DNA of 26,811 nt from Chara braunii (GCA_003427395.1 BFEA01000251.1:1684550-1711360), one strand, 5' to 3'. Numbered from the stretch's first letter, positions 1-9,324 are shown. Translations and numbers: made by a program. The notes: generated by a model from the sequence alone, not told the origin.

Positions 1-905
1 TTATCTGTTGATTAGGGCCGGAGGAAAGTATTGTTGGGTTGGTTTCCTACCTGCGTGTTCCCTCCCACCCACCCTTTGCATGCATTTTCGGGTTGGTACA
101 GTGACACGTCAGACAGTGCCACATCAGCAACATGACGGGCCTGCCAGGCTAATTGGCCAATGAGCCCATTGCCGACTACAAAAAGCGCTTCTAGGCTCAG
201 CTCGCTGCAATCGAGGCTGAGGAACAACGCCAGCTGGCAGTCAAGGCTGCCCAGCTACAGGCTGAAGAAGAGGCAACAGCAGAGAAGCTGCGGCTACAGG
301 CCGAAGCAGACGCAGATGCCCAGGCTCGCCGCAAGGAAGCCCAGGATCTGCTGCAGCGGCATGAAGCCAGCAACATCGACAGACTCAAGTTCTGGCACTT
401 TGAACCGAACGGCGACGAACCAACACCGGAAGAGAAGCATAAGGAGTTCATGGCCAAGCTCGTGACCAGGTTGGTTTATACTTGTAACCACCTACAGTCC
501 GAGCTGGCGAACCTCCAGCGGGCCGTGCGGAACCCTAAGACTCAGCACGAGGATGCCACACGGGCACTGGATGCCCGTGTACTGGACCTGGAACAGGCTG
601 TCCCAGGACCAGATGCTGGGGCTTCCAGCAGTGCATCCTCTAGCCGCCAACTGGAGGAACGTGTTGACCACGTAGTGGCAATGCTAGGAGACATAAGTGC
701 CTTCACAGAGCCGGCCACCATCAGCCAGCGGTTCGAGTTGCTGGACACTAAGATCAGTCAGCAACAGCTGACCGACCACAGCCACAACAACAGCTCGGCA
801 AGGCCATACAAGATGCCGACGTTGCGGATCGAGAAATTTGATGACTACACACATCAAGACCCGGTCGTCTGGTGGCAAGGATTTAAAGAAGTCTCTGATT
901 ACTAG
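1..905 (+). mobile_element. Ty3/Gypsy family A fragment: 5' leader and gag
   Basis: The first ~130 bases match the leader of the second family A element at 4577-4780: both carry a GTTGATTAGG-type start, a CCCTCCCACCCA stretch and copies of a CACGTCAGCAGTGCC-like unit, followed by the gag start. The 5' LTR would lie upstream of the window. The element is cut off within gag at about 885-905, where the sequence continues as an integrase fragment in the opposite orientation. Family assignment rests on the shared leader and on the coiled-coil gag protein; the LTR itself is not visible. Confidence 0.7.
132..905 (+). pseudogene. gag polyprotein, N-terminal part, two nonsense codons
   Basis: The reading frame starting at ATG 132 meets TAA at 150-152 and TAG at 192-194, then stays open from 195 to 905. 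The protein after the stops is rich in Glu, Gln and Ala heptad-like runs (a coiled coil over about 195-370). A charged segment follows, then a Ser-rich linker near 620-650, and the start of a capsid-like region containing DPVVWWQGF near 858-885. Retroviral-type gag would assemble particles and package the element RNA. Both stops are one C-to-T change away from Gln codons (CAA, CAG), and the homologous copy at 4778 has Gln at the first of these positions. The rest of the capsid and the nucleocapsid are missing. The product is inferred from the homologous copy and from general similarity to plant Gypsy gag proteins. Confidence 0.65.
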
Positions 906-1241
906 TTCGGTCTTCGCCTCAGCTGCAGTGGAATAAAAACAGTAAATTTACTAAATCTATCCACCACAACCATAACTTGACTCTTCCCATTGTGGCTCCT
1001 GACTATCATGTCCATAAAGTTGATGGACATCGAGTTTCCGGGACCAGACGGTGGTCGCAGCAGACCAAGCAGTGCCTGTGTGGAACTTTTGTCCGTTGAC
1101 AGACCTGACAACCTGGATATATAAAATACAGCCGGCCTTCATGCCGATACAAGTGTTGTGGCATTCTCCCAAGATCAGACTTTTAACAGTTTCGTCCTTA
1201 GGAATGCACAGGCGATCAAATCGGTCAGTCTTCTTAAACAA
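885..1241 (-). pseudogene. Ty3/Gypsy integrase fragment (zinc region and start of core), frameshifted
   Basis: Read on the minus strand from 1241, the segment encodes RLCIPKDETVKSL, typical of the region ahead of the integrase zinc finger. A CQVCQRTKVP piece follows in another frame near 1080-1100, and then the catalytic-core start NFMDMIVRSHNGKSQVMVVV and DRFSKFTVFIPL in the 1111-902 frame. Translation continues as an AEAKTELVI-like tail to about 885. At least two frameshifts separate these pieces. The first catalytic Asp of the usual SIDFMD motif is Asn here (SINFMD), a single G-to-A change. Integrase would insert cDNA into the genome; this copy is broken. It lies head-to-head with the gag fragment ending near 890, so the two do not form one collinear element. 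Confidence 0.75.
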
Positions 1242-1608
1242 TTGTAATGACCCGCCAGAACACAGACTGAGAAGACTGCGGATTTCTGAGTTCTGCCGAT
1301 GGAATCGATGCCTTGCTGAGGTTCCCGCATTCTGCTGCGTTTTCTAAGTCTGGGTGTGTGTGCGTGCTTGGTGACTTGCGTGCCTGTCTGAGTGCTTGTC
1401 AGCATGAGTGTGTGTGTGACCCGCAAGGGTACTTGCTTGTTTGGGAGGCCCGTAGAGCCGGTACTTACATGTGGCCGTGATATTGAGGGTTGCAGCAGGG
1501 AGCAAGAGGCCCGTGGCCCTTAAAGCAGTGGAAAAACACTCAAGTAGCAGGTAGGCCGGTACCACACCCAGTAGAAGTAGATGTGCCGGGTACTCGAGGC
1601 CGAGCAGA
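1242..1608. other. No gene seen; GT/TG-rich spacer
   Basis: I see no domain, RNA gene or well-formed repeat here apart from a loose TG-rich stretch near 1350-1425. Open frames are short and have no recognisable content. Confidence 0.5.
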
Positions 1609-1742
1609 AGGGCCTGTACGGGCTAGGTCTAGGGCGGGTACCAGTCCACCCAGCTGGCATTTTTAGAGGCCTAGTAGCGGTAGGCTAGGTCTAGGGCGGG
1701 TACCAGTCCATCCAGTCTGAGTGTAGGGCCTGTACGGGCGAT
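1609..1742. repeat. 62-bp tandem repeat, two partial units
   Basis: A 33-base segment starting GGCTAGGTCTAGGGCGGG occurs at 1621-1653 and again at 1683-1715 with one difference. A GGGCCTGTACGGGC motif flanks the pair at ~1609 and ~1727. It is non-coding and leads into the larger satellite-like region. Confidence 0.75.
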
Positions 1743-1884
1743 ATCACAGTTTGCAATGATGTTTCCCTCCGAAAGGGAGGAGGTACCGGTTGCCTGAGAG
1801 GCCGAGCAGCTTGGAAGTCACCGCCCAGGAGGCAAGTAGGCCACTATATCTTGAGGCTGAGCAAAGAGCCCAGCCTCATTCTTG

Positions 1885-2880
1885 GGTGTGCAAGTTTGGT
1901 GGCACACTGCTGGAGCGCTGGCTGAACGAGCGCTGGGTACTACAACGCTGCTGGGAGGAAGAGGGCCGGGAGCTCTCACCTCGGCTATGTTGGAGCTCTA
2001 CTGGTAGGAGGAGGAGGGAGAAGAGGACCGAGGAGGAGAGTGCCGAGGTACCTACCTGGCTATGGTGGACACCATCTTCATCATCTTGATAGGCACTGCA
2101 TCTGGAAGGCCCCAGTTGGGGTAGTGCCGCACCAAGGAAGCTCGAGGCAGAGTCAGGCATGGCGGCTTAATGAGCAACGACATGCTGCTTTGCGTTGTCC
2201 TTTGAACAGGAGGCAGAGAGCGCAAACGGGTAACCGTTACCCGTACCTCTTCTTCGGTGTGCAAGTTTGGCGACACACTGCTGGAGCGCTGGCTGGAGGA
2301 GAGTGCCGAGGTACCTACCTGGCTATGGTGGACACCATCTTCGTCATCTTGATAGGCGCTGAATCTGGAAGGCCCCAGTTCGGGTAGTGCCACACCAAGG
2401 AAGCTCGAGGCAGAGTCAGGCATGGCTGCTTAATGAGCAGCGACATGCTGCTTTGCGTTGTCCTTTGAACAGGAGGCAGAGAGCGCAAACGGGCAACCGT
2501 TACCCGTACCTCGTTCTTCGGTGTGTAAGTTTGGCGACACACTGTTGGAGCGCTGGCTGGAGGAGCGCTGGGTGCTACAGCGCTGCTGGGAGGAAGAAGG
2601 CCGGGAGCTCTCACCTCGGCTATGGTGGAGCTCTATCGGTAGGAGGAGGAGAGAGAAGAGGACCGAGGAGGAGAGTGCCCAGGTACCTATTTGGCTATGG
2701 TGGACACCATCTTCATCATCTTGATGGGTGCTGCATCTGGAAGTCCCCAGTTGGGGTAGTATTGCACCAAGGAAGCTCGAGGCAGAGTCAGGCAAGGCAG
2801 CTTAATGAGCAATGCTGCTTTGGGTTGTCATTTGGACAGTAGGCGGAGAGCGCAAACGGGTAACCGTTATCCGTACCCGC
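1885..2880. repeat. ~371-bp tandem repeat, three units (middle unit deleted)
   Basis: The motif GGTGTGCAAGTTTGG (GGTGTGTAAGTTTGG in the third unit) begins units at 1885, 2256 and 2520. Unit 1 is 371 bp and unit 3 about 360 bp. Unit 2 is 264 bp and lacks the GAGCGCTGGGT...AGGAGGAGG part. Each unit ends in an imperfect palindrome around CGGGTAACCGTTACCCG. Long open frames exist on both strands and recur in each unit (for example RWVLQRCWEEEGREL on + and PDSASSFLGA on -). They match no family I know and are most simply a by-product of the repeat having few stops. I do not call a gene. Confidence 0.85.
2227..2243. repeat. 17-bp palindrome at the repeat-unit ends
   Basis: CGGGTAAC and GTTACCCG are perfect inverted arms around a central C. 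The site recurs at the ends of unit 2 (~2491, one change) and unit 3 (~2858, one change), so it marks the unit boundary. It could be a protein-binding site or an unstable recombination point; the sequence does not decide. Confidence 0.7.
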
Positions 2881-3373
2881 CCGTACCAAACTGTAAACGC
2901 TAGGTTACGGGTGGGTATGGGTACCCCTTCCGAAGGGGGAGTTGGATATGGGCAGGCACAACAAAAGGTGGTGGTTGTTAGGGTGGGCACAATTGCCCTT
3001 TTTGGAGATCATGGGTGGGTATGGCAGGTAGGGGTAGGGGTACAAAAAGGGAAAAAACGGGTATGGGCGGCCAGAAAAAGAAATAGATGGGTCTGGGCAG
3101 GTAAGGGTGGCCAAAAAAAGAAAAAGGGCGGGTACGGGCGGGAAGAGGTTCCGATCAGGTAACCGTGCTTTACCCGATGTGAGTCTTGTAGCTTTGCAGG
3201 CTTTGTATTTTTGCTCAAGCGTGACACTTTTCGCATATTCCAAATTTCTCACTTTCCCATGCTGCAAACGTTTTTTCTGGCAAGGGTGAATTTTATCTCT
3301 TCATTTTTTGATTTGTTGTTTTTCAAATTTTCAGACTATTTTCATGTGTGTAATCCTGTGTATGTAATATTTA

Positions 3374-3376
<3 letters not shown>

Positions 3377-3459
<83 letters not shown>
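3377..3459. repeat. Compound microsatellite (GT)n(GA)n
   Basis: About 16 GT dinucleotides run directly into about 25 GA dinucleotides. The same GT-to-GA order recurs at 24613-24743. Confidence 0.98.
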
Positions 3460-3461
<2 letters not shown>

Positions 3462-3669
3462 TATGTGTGTGCGACAGACCGAGGGTGGTTGTATTTGCAG
3501 ATGCTATACAGGTTGCATAGGCTGCCGTAGCACCAGATGCATCCATAGCAGTATCAGAGTGATGAGATGTAACAACTATTGCTTTTGCGGTAGTAGCTGC
3601 AAGAGCTGCCACATCTAAAAAAAAAAATAAAAAAAATAATAATAATAATAGAAATTACCACGTCCTGTG

Positions 3670-3825
3670 ACGTCTAGGGGGTTGGGAATAGTTGGGGGCG
3701 GTTAAGGACAATTAGGGGCGGTTAGGGGCGGTTAAAAAAAAGAAGTTAGGGGCATTTAGAGGTGGTTAGGGACAGTTAGGGGCAGTTAAGGACAGTTAGG
3801 GGCGGTTATGGGCGGTTAGAGGAGG
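3670..3825 (+). repeat. TTAGGGGC-type 10-bp G-rich array
   Basis: Imperfect copies of GGTTAGGGGC (variants AGTTAGGGAC, GGTTATGGGC) repeat with ~10-bp period on the + strand. Runs of four or more G occur repeatedly, so G-quadruplex formation is plausible. The unit is not a standard plant telomere heptamer (TTTAGGG). Confidence 0.8.
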
Positions 3826-4455
3826 GTGGACGACGAGCACGGGTGGTTACGGGTGGGTGCATATGGGTAGGTACGGGTGGGTAGAGGTAAAGAAAAACTT
3901 CGGTAGGATAGGGTATGGGTGGTTAACAAACGGTTTGGGTTCAGGTGGCCATGGATGGTTTTGAAAAAAATTGTTCATGGGTAGGTATGGTCAGTGACAT
4001 GCTGAAGAGGTTCAGGTAGGGTAGGTCAGGGTATAGTTTTTTTTTTCTTAGCAGGTGGTGATGGGTAAAGGTCTGGCAGGGCAGGTATACAGTGGGTATC
4101 GGTGGTTGGTTTTCAAAGAGGGTGTGGTTAGGTCAGGTACAGGTATCCCTAAAAATCCCAGTTGCGAACTCTGACAGGAGGGTAGAGCCCTCAGCAGTCC
4201 GCCATAGCCTCGACCTACATGAAGAGAGGAAGAGGAAGGGTGGCCATGGCTATGGTGAACCTCATGTTGTGCTTGCAATAGAAGAGGGATTCGAACATTG
4301 ATTCTGGTTAAGCCATTCAACATTATTATTGTTATTTCTTGTTTGAATAAGAAGGGAGGAGACGAGGAGGAGAGTGGTTGGCGAAAAAGAAGAGCGTTGT
4401 CATTGGTCTATGCTGAGTACATCATCTTCTTGTTCTTTCTTTCTTCTTCTTCTTC

Positions 4456-4491
4456 TTGTTGCCCTCTCTCTCCTCTGAGAGAGGGCAACAA
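4456..4491. repeat. Perfect 15-bp hairpin
   Basis: TTGTTGCCCTCTCTC at 4456-4470 is exactly complementary to GAGAGAGGGCAACAA at 4477-4491, with a TCCTCT loop. It lies just upstream of the 39-bp dispersed repeat. Confidence 0.9.
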
Positions 4492-4508
4492 AGAAAACAG
4501 CGACCTAC

Positions 4509-4547
4509 ATGTTTGGTTGTGCATGCTTTGGGCTCTCACATTGGGGC
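4509..4547 (+). repeat. 39-bp dispersed repeat, copy 1
   Basis: Thirty-nine bases, beginning ATGTTTGGTTGTGCATGC and ending CTCTCACATTGGGGC, are identical to 12363-12401. Flanks on both sides are unrelated apart from TCTTTT just after. It could be an LTR end plus primer-binding site (…CACA then TTGGGGC), but no LTR body supports this. Confidence 0.85.
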
Positions 4548-4675
4548 CTCTTTTTTTATTATTTTTTTATTTTTTCAGTTTGTTGATTAGGACCGGGAGG
4601 AAAGTTCAATTTGGTTGGTCACCTTCCCGCGTTTTCCCTCCCACCCAAACCTTTGCCTGCAATTCCGGTTTGGTA

Positions 4676-4777
4676 CAGTGCCACGTCAGCAGTACCATGT
4701 CAGCAATAATTCCACGTCAGCAGTGCCATGTCAGCAGTGCCACATCAGCAATGCCACGCCAACAGTGCCCCGCCACC
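4676..4777 (+). repeat. Short tandem repeats in the family A leader
   Basis: About six imperfect copies of a CACGTCAGCAGTGC-like unit (~16 bp) lie immediately before the gag start. The first family A copy carries only two or three at 96-130, so the array varies in number between copies. Confidence 0.85.
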
Positions 4778-5160
4778 ATGACGGTCTCAGTTTTGGGCAT
4801 GCCAGGCCAACTGGCCAATGAGTCCATTGCCGAGTACCGACAGCGGTTCCAAGCTTAGCTCGTATTGATCGAGGCTGAGGAACAGTGTCAGGCGGCAGCC
4901 GAGGCTGCCTGCGTACAGGCTGAAGCGGCGGCAGTAGCTGAAAAGCAGTGACTTCAGGCCGAAGCTGATGGCCGCCGTCCAGCCGCGAAGCAACAACAAC
5001 TCCCGGGGAAAAGGGAAGGCGAAAACTGCATCTCTGGCTGGAAATGGACAATCAACACCACAACTCAGGAAACTGAGCTGCACGGGAGGTGAGGCCACTC
5101 CACCTCTCACTCCGCCAGATTCGGCCGCCTTGCTAGCGGCCTCCTGCACATCTTAGGTGG
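4778..5160 (+). pseudogene. gag polyprotein start and linker, nonsense and frameshift mutations
   Basis: ATG at 4778-4780 is preceded by CGCCACC, a favourable initiation context. The protein begins MTVSVLGMPGQLANESIAEY and aligns with the first copy at 132. TAG at 4856-4858 (Gln in the first copy) and TGA at 4949-4951 (Arg in the first copy) interrupt it; both are C-to-T changes. After the Glu/Ala-rich coiled coil the frame shifts. Around 4968-5156 another frame carries a TPPLTPPDSAALLAASC linker that in related elements precedes the protease. The capsid and nucleocapsid are absent, so an internal deletion lies between the coiled coil and this linker. Confidence 0.65.
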
Positions 5161-5210
5161 AGGCGCATGTCGCTAGTCCTCTATAATCTTATGAGGATTA
5201 CGCTGTCCAC

Positions 5211-5880
5211 TTGGTCCCACCGTTGGACCAACCGCTCCACGTGCAACAATCCACCGCATGCACGGTTTCACCACCATCATCAACCGATTCGGCAGCTTCG
5301 CCGCCATCTATCATCGGGGATTCGACGTCATGGTCAAGACTTGAAGAGCTCGACCCGTTGACGTTCGCAGACTTCCAATGGATGCCTGTTCCCCCGACTG
5401 CTTTGCAATGTGCTCAAGGCACAATTGGGGGATTACTTGCACATTGCAGTACCAGCTCCGTTGATGGACGTCGGAGTAGAGGTTGTTGACCTTCACGATT
5501 ACGTTGCGAAGATCGACCCCGAGTTGAAGACACAACGGTACGACGACATCGACGCGCCATTGTTGTACATACGCATTCAGATTGGAGAGGTGACCTGCAG
5601 CACTTTGATCGATTGCGGAAGCACTTGCAACTATATGGGCCACAATTTTCTGGTACGGAATGGTCTGGGGCCACGCGTTCGGAGGAAGTCGAAGCCCATG
5701 CAAGTCACGTTGGTTGACAGTGACACGCACAAGTCAATCGACCGGCGCATTGACCCCGTCCCCGTGTACTTCGCCCCGCATGCAAGCGAGGTCGTGTCCT
5801 TTGACATTTTGGACACCAAGTTCACAGATTTGCAAGCATCTGCACTGCTGTCTACGTCGACTACGAGGGACGAAGACTAG
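5211..5880 (+). pseudogene. Retropepsin-like aspartic protease, frameshifted
   Basis: The upstream frame (5211-~5395) has DPLTFADFQWMPVPP, and the downstream frame (~5395-5880) continues as QLGDYLHIAVPAPL. A frameshift near 5395-5405 therefore splits one domain. The active-site motif is LIDCGSTCNYM at 5605-5637, with the catalytic Asp at 5611-5613 and Cys in place of the common Ser/Thr of D-S/T-G. A FDILDTKF segment near 5800 corresponds to the second half of the protease fold. The frame ends at TAG 5878-5880, past a point where related elements continue into reverse transcriptase. The protease would cleave the gag-pol polyprotein; this copy is interrupted. Confidence 0.75.
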
Positions 5881-5961
5881 CTAAGGAAGCTTCACAAACC
5901 TGCCCCTCCCAGCCGGACTTTGGTCCGTCCCTCCGACATGCAGCTTCGCCCTCGCAGGTAA
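5881..5961 (+). pseudogene. Probable C-terminal tail of pol
   Basis: In frame after the TAG at 5878, the sequence encodes a basic Pro/Arg-rich tail with LHKPAPPSRTLVRPSDMQL and ends at TAA 5959-5961. The polypurine tract begins 12 bases later. This position suggests the end of the polyprotein joined to the protease by a deletion that removed RT, RNase H and integrase. I have no independent marker for the tail. Confidence 0.4.
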
Positions 5962-5973
5962 GCTCAGTCTTTC

Positions 5974-5984
5974 AAGGAGGGGGG
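5974..5984 (+). promoter_or_regulatory. Polypurine tract of family A element
   Basis: AAGGAGGGGGG is followed directly by TGTGTGGCATACC, the expected TG start of an LTR. In LTR retrotransposons this tract primes plus-strand DNA synthesis. Confidence 0.7.
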
Positions 5985-6260
5985 TGTGTGGCATACCGCG
6001 CATCCACACGGGCTTGCAAGGCCCGACCAAACAAGGAAAAGTAAGGGTCCTACAAGCCCTGTGTCGTTTTCAGCTTGAAAGCTTGAAAACAAGGGCTTAT
6101 AGGTCCTGTGTCGTTTTCAGCCTGAAAGCCTGAAAGCCTGAAAGCAAGGGCCTACAGGCCCTTTGTCGTTTCAGTGTGCAAGCTTGAAAACGAGGGGACA
6201 CAGGCCCTGTGTCGGTTCAGCCTAAAAGCCTAAAAACGAGGGCCATCTTCAGGCCCTCAT
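5985..6260 (+). repeat. Start of 3' LTR (family A) with internal ~50-bp repeats
   Basis: From 6046 to ~6239 four imperfect units (~46-55 bp) repeat, each with GGGCCTACAGGCCCTGTGTCG-like text (variants differ) and a GAAAGCCTGAAAG-like segment. U3 repeats of this kind often carry promoter elements. The right LTR boundary is unknown because the other LTR is not in the window. Confidence 0.6.
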
Positions 6261-7260
6261 AAAGTTGCCCTGCCCTGAAACTTAGGCACCAGACCAAGGT
6301 TTTAGCACATGCCATTTTGGGCCTGTTTTCAAGACAACCTTTGTTTGAACTTCAACACCAGGGTCTGACACATTTTGGCATTGGCAAGAGCAACCCCTTG
6401 GATGGGCTAGCACTGTATAAGACTGGCCCGCCCTGCAGGCTGCAGGCAATCACGAGGTAGTTCATCGGGACTTCCCAGACACTTCACGTGCAGGAGGAAG
6501 GAGGCAGTCTTTAGGATTCGGCAGCAGCACTCTGGAGGAGCGTTGTCGGCCCGAATACCCTTACAAGGGTATTTGGGCGCATCTTTGCATCTCACAGAAG
6601 AATGCGTCTTCAACAATATCCGAGGGAGTGTCCCATTTTCGAGTGGCCACAACCAGCTCCCAGAGGTTGGGAGTGGCACTCGCATTTTTGATTAGATCAA
6701 AGGGTGTGTGAGCGTGCACTTTGTGGGCACACATTAGTTCAAGTTTAGATATTTGATCAGTGCAAACAACGAGCTGCTTGGCAGTCCAAGTTAGAAATAA
6801 GTTAGAATCTTGGACGACTCTGCGCAAGCCTCAACCTCGTGCGCTCGGACGGAGTTGTAATCGACTCCGAGACTTACCATTGACTCTACGGTCAGGGGAA
6901 AAAGTTATTTCGACTTGGTGAAAGGTGGCATTTGGGAGGGGGGCACATGGTGTGGAGTACGCAGGTATTAAGGGTGACTGTGGGTCGTCAGTGGTCGAAG
7001 TCGCCGACAAGGTCGAGAAGGGTTGGCACGAACTAAGGTAAAGGCCGGGTTTTCCAGCATGGAGATGGTAAAGGGGCGGCCTTTTCAGAGGAAAAGGCAG
7101 CATGGGAAAGCATCAGCCTGTTGGCTATGGCCTTTCGGGGCTATGTGCACGACAGGCCGAGTAAAAGCTTGCCTCTAAGCAAGCGAGAGCTCGTGTGTGG
7201 GCTATGAGTTTAGGCTGTAGTAAAACGGACAGCCTGCAGATGCTATTGAAATACAAGTTT
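6261..7260. other. No gene seen; possible remainder of LTR
   Basis: No protein domain or repeat family is recognisable. A TATA-like GTATAAGAC at 6414-6422 could belong to the LTR promoter, but no transcript support can be read from sequence. Confidence 0.4.
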
Positions 7261-7279
7261 GCACCTGCTACGTCCAGAC

Positions 7280-7345
7280 TTGGGCTTAGCCCTATTGGCT
7301 AACGCACTGGACTTACAACATGAAGATCCTGGGGCCGAGGCCAAG
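7280..7345 (+). other. tRNA-like segment (A-box/B-box-like), possible SINE head
   Basis: TAGCCCTATTGG at 7287-7298 fits the tRNA A-box except at one position. GGGCCGAGGCC at 7332-7342 fits 9 of 11 B-box positions, and the 33-base spacing is tRNA-like. The T-arm pairs 4 of 5, but the acceptor stem does not pair, so this is not a functional tRNA gene. A T-rich run at 7497-7560 downstream could be a SINE tail. Confidence 0.3.
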
Positions 7346-7379
7346 CAGCAGCAGAGGAGCAAGGAGCGCAAATTGGAGG

Positions 7380-7423
7380 AAACTAAGGGGTTGAGGGTCC
7401 CGCGGGACTATCCCCCTTAGTTT
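7380..7423. repeat. Nested palindrome
   Basis: Outer arms AAACTAAGGGG (7380-7390) and CCCCTTAGTTT (7413-7423) are perfectly complementary. They enclose the 12-bp perfect palindrome GTCCCGCGGGAC (7397-7408). The structure could extrude as a cruciform or fold as RNA. Confidence 0.85.
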
Positions 7424-7609
7424 TGTGGGAATTTTGGCTGCGGGCCCGACGGGAGGAACTAATGGCAGGTTCCCGACAGGTCTTCCCTTTCCCCTCGTTT
7501 TTTTTCTCGTTTTCATTTCTATTTTTTTTGTGATTATTACTATTATTTTCAAATTTTGTTGGGCTTGGTCCGACGTCGGTATATGGGCCAACCGTACAAT
7601 CCAAGAGCC

Positions 7610-7621
7610 TAGCTTAGTGGG
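7610..7621 (+). other. Isolated tRNA A-box match
   Basis: TAGCTTAGTGGG fits the A-box consensus at every position, and CTCTTGAAAT downstream resembles an anticodon loop. There is no B-box and the arms do not pair. At best it is a tRNA-derived relic. Confidence 0.25.
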
Positions 7622-7779
7622 TACACGATTGAACTCTTGAAATACAGACCCGTGCACAGACTTAGAAAGTGAACCTTGATGAGTAAAAAGCCAGGCATGT
7701 TTTCTGAGCTACCTAGGCGCAGTAAGTCACGTGTTGATACGTCAAGGCGGCTACTTGGTGGTGGTCCTTCGGGACATCC

Positions 7780-7945
7780 GTTAAAATTATCTTCAATAAT
7801 TCATTCTTGATTCATTAATCTATTGATGAAAATACTCGATCAGATAATAAATATTTATGTATGATTTTTCTATGTATTACTATTTGAATTATCTTTTGGA
7901 TTTATAGATAAATATTGATTTATTACATGATTCTCTTTTTCACAC
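7780..7945. other. AT-rich patch, no gene
   Basis: This stretch is strikingly AT-rich compared with its flanks and contains TAATAAATATTTATG-type text. No open frame or terminal inverted repeats stand out. The flanks 7660-7780 and 7946-8430 also show nothing recognisable. Confidence 0.6.
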
Positions 7946-8439
7946 TCGAGCGATACGAAAAAGATTCGGTGTAGCCTCTGGGTGTGTGGCCGGTTTCGCT
8001 GACCGCGTGGGCAGCAACATACAGTAAGAACTGTTACAAAAAGGCGAGGCCCGACAGCAGGGAAGACAAAGTTGTTTGCTTGGGTCGAGATGCTGTCAGG
8101 CCATCCGTTAAAAGGTGGTGTTGTCAGAGAGAAGGCTGTGCTAGGCTGAAAGAACGAGAAACGAAGACGAAGGAAGAAGAAACAGAGAAAGAGGAGACAT
8201 GGAGTTGACAAGGTAGGTGAGGAAGGAAAGAGACCGTGGAGGAAGTACGAGAAGGATCACGTACTTGGCTGAAGTCGGGGCCGGGTTCAAGGATCAAGGA
8301 GTGCATGCCTGAATGGCGGGAGAGGCGATGGCGCAATGGGCCAGCAGACGTAGGACAAAGCAAGTCATGGGGAGGTGAGTAGCACGAGTGCGATGACCGA
8401 GAGAGGGAGAAGGAACTTACCATCGAAGCTTCGCGGTGT

Positions 8440-8760
8440 ACCTGCCTCGGTTCTAGCGGAGGATTCGTTCCGAATTTGCCATCTTATCGATCGAAGTAGC
8501 CTCTCTATCTCTCAGCTGGGGGGGGGCAGTGTACCCGCCCATGTCCATCGGACGGTTCATTCTCATATTACACAGCTGGTGAGTAACGGAGTTGGGTCAC
8601 GTCATCATCTCTATGCGCATAATACGTGCCATCGGCGTGATTCTGGCCCACCTTTCTTATTGGTTGTGCTCACGTTCGCAGTGGTGCTGCTCATGCTGGT
8701 CGTCTTTGCGACTGCGTCATCCGTCACGTTCAAGTTATCCAAGGAGCTTCTTGCCAACAA
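8440..8760. repeat. Dispersed repeat module, copy 1 (GATTC-ATTC family)
   Basis: GTTCTAGCGGAGGATTCGTTC at 8450 onward resembles the arms of the inverted-repeat element at 24313-24609. A second part (8560-8740: GGTTCATTCTCATATTACAC … CCGTCACGTTCAAG) recurs in diverged form at 9470-9640. The open frame across it (8375-8782) has a hydrophobic stretch but no known domain, so I treat it as repeat DNA. Confidence 0.5.
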
Positions 8761-9324
8761 AGTCGACGCCGCATGCATCTGACCGGGGACAAGTGTGAGA
8801 TTCATCCTCCCTTTGCGGGAGGGGCAGCGGGCGCAGTTGACGGGTAGCTACGCTTGTGAGCACGTGAGTATGTGTGAGAGAAACAGAGAGAAAAGTTGAG
8901 GAGGAAGACGACGGGGGAAATGAGCAAGGTGCTAAGAGAGGGTAACAACTACCGCGATAGAAGAAAGTTAGTGGATAGAAAGCAAAAAAGAGAGAAGGCA
9001 TGCGCGAGAAGCTATGGAGAAGCGGAGTGGAAGTTGCCAAATCGCGGTCATTTCTTCACCGATTTAGTAAAATGGTGATATTCTACACCAAGGTTTCGGG
9101 TTGGGGTAAGTCACTTAGTCGTGTTAATCTCTGTGATAGAATGCTAGTTTTGGCGCTATGATACTCGAGGGCTGCGTGAGAAAACATGAGAATGTATCTT
9201 TTTACGTTCTAACGTAGGATTCATTCTCAATTGGCATTATTGACAATCGCGGTCTCGACGTTCCTCATCGATTTGCTTGTGCCTGGTCATTAGATCGACA
9301 GGGCCACCCATGCGTAAAGCCGCT

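Larger units (their letters stand above)
2881..4150. repeat. Degenerate G-rich satellite: GGGTA/GGGTGGGTA-type repeats
   Basis: Much of this stretch is built from imperfect GGGTGGGTAC, GGGTAGGTA and GGGCAGGTA units on the + strand, clearest at 2900-3165 and 3838-4140. A small perfect palindrome CCCCTTC-C-GAAGGGG sits at 2924-2938. No coding potential is apparent beyond repeat-driven open frames. Confidence 0.6.
4577..6240 (+). mobile_element. Ty3/Gypsy family A element, internally deleted
   Basis: In order: the leader homologous to 1-130, a gag start at 4778, a Pro/Ser-rich linker (5090-5160), a protease region (5211-5880), a short basic tail ending in TAA at 5959-5961, a polypurine tract at 5974-5984, and an LTR start TGTGTGGCATACC at 5985. 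The capsid, reverse transcriptase, RNase H and integrase are missing, so it could only have moved by using proteins from another copy. The 3' LTR body has no recognised right end. Confidence 0.7.

Noticed and set aside
1790-2842. Open frames of 88-151 codons as genes
   Set aside because: They follow the tandem repeat on both strands and have no recognised domain.
3670-3825. Interstitial telomere
   Set aside because: The unit is ~10 bases with four or more G, not the TTTAGGG-type heptamer, and it is irregular.
8375-8782. Small membrane protein gene (hydrophobic 135-codon frame)
   Set aside because: The frame runs through repeat modules shared with non-coding copies at 9470 and 24313, and nothing supports a start or a family.
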